Below, piece after piece: positions 5,729 to 5,906 of a stretch of DNA of 5,906 nt. The DNA comes from DAOTXL01 sp034434895 (GTDB taxonomy: Bacteria; Chloroflexota; Anaerolineae; JAAYZQ01). Position 1 is the first letter of the stretch. Each line of letters begins with the position of its first letter. Under the pieces are notes generated by a model, which saw nothing but the letters and a program-made list of their open reading frames with translations, was not told the origin of the DNA and made no database searches. Made by a program: the position numbers and the translations under genes. The stretch is from assembly GCA_034434895.1 (NCBI GenBank), contig DAOTYI010000181.1, positions 1 to 5,906 of the forward strand, read 5' to 3'.

Positions 5729-5906
5729 GCTCAGCTCCCTTCTGGACACGGACCAACACCGATCATCCGTGTGGGATGGTTCACAACAGGTTGACCCCTG
5801 ATGGGACACGGATAGTACAGATGGGACGGATGGACACCGATTTTCCCTTCGATCACAGGAGGTACGCCGTTGACCCGGCAGGCTGACCACAAAGGCACCA
5901 AGACAC
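5729..5906. other. Non-coding leader of the SIS-kinase-regulator unit with repeated ACACGGA words
   Basis: No gene is recognised in these 178 bases. GGACACGGA occurs at 5744-5752 and 5804-5812, the variant GGACACCGA at 5832-5840, ACACCGAT at 5756-5763 and 5834-5841, and the inverted form ATCCGTGT at 5765-5772, complementary to 5806-5813. GTTGACCC also recurs at 5790-5797 and 5869-5876. The promoter of the unit should lie here or upstream, but no pair of -35 and -10 boxes with standard spacing is evident; TACTAT on the minus strand (about 5819-5814) is the best -10-like hexamer and has no partner. The words may be regulator sites or dispersed intergenic repeats. Confidence 0.45.

Noticed and set aside
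5729..5890. N-terminal extension of the isomerase frame to 5890
   Set aside because: The extra 54 residues are Ser/Arg/Cys-rich, made from the repeated ACACGGA words, and do not match the family. ATG at 5728 has a suitable ribosome-binding site and fits the family N-terminus.

Overview
The window is G+C-rich, densely coding DNA. All five recognisable genes lie on the minus strand, so transcription runs from high to low coordinates. The organism cannot be named from this alone. The high G+C, a six-transmembrane histidine kinase of the 'TGGxxS/FxxLY' kind, a DegV protein next to a DHA3-type MFS permease, and intergenic DNA packed with short palindromes would fit a Chloroflexota (Anaerolineae-like) bacterium. 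That is an inference from general familiarity, not a demonstrated assignment.

Layout in the direction of transcription. (1) 5906-5729: a non-coding leader holding several copies of the word ACACGGAT/ACACCGAT in both orientations. (2) 5728-2737: a compact three-gene unit. It encodes a GlmS-type sugar-phosphate isomerase (SIS protein without a glutaminase domain), a six-TM sensor histidine kinase and an OmpR/PhoB-family response regulator. Both junctions are 4-base stop/start overlaps (GTGA, then ATGA), so the genes are probably co-transcribed and translationally coupled. (3) About 2736-2400: an intergenic block made almost entirely of consecutive perfect hairpins. It is bounded by a 7-base direct repeat (TACCTTG) and has subterminal inverted repeats, so it looks like a small non-autonomous repeat element. 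(4) 2384-33: a second unit that begins with a possible -10 box and a short reading frame with one transmembrane helix. That frame runs without a stop into degV (fatty-acid-binding DegV family), which has its own strong ribosome-binding site. A DHA3-type MFS exporter follows 24 bases after degV.

Likely roles: the kinase and regulator form a complete phosphorelay pair with all key residues present. Their tight coupling to an amino-sugar isomerase/deaminase suggests a link to amino-sugar or cell-wall precursor status, but no ligand can be read from the sequence. DegV and the permease form a separate probable operon. The main unexplained items are the hairpin block, the transmembrane leader fused in frame to degV with an embedded hairpin, and the coupling of a SIS enzyme to a two-component system.
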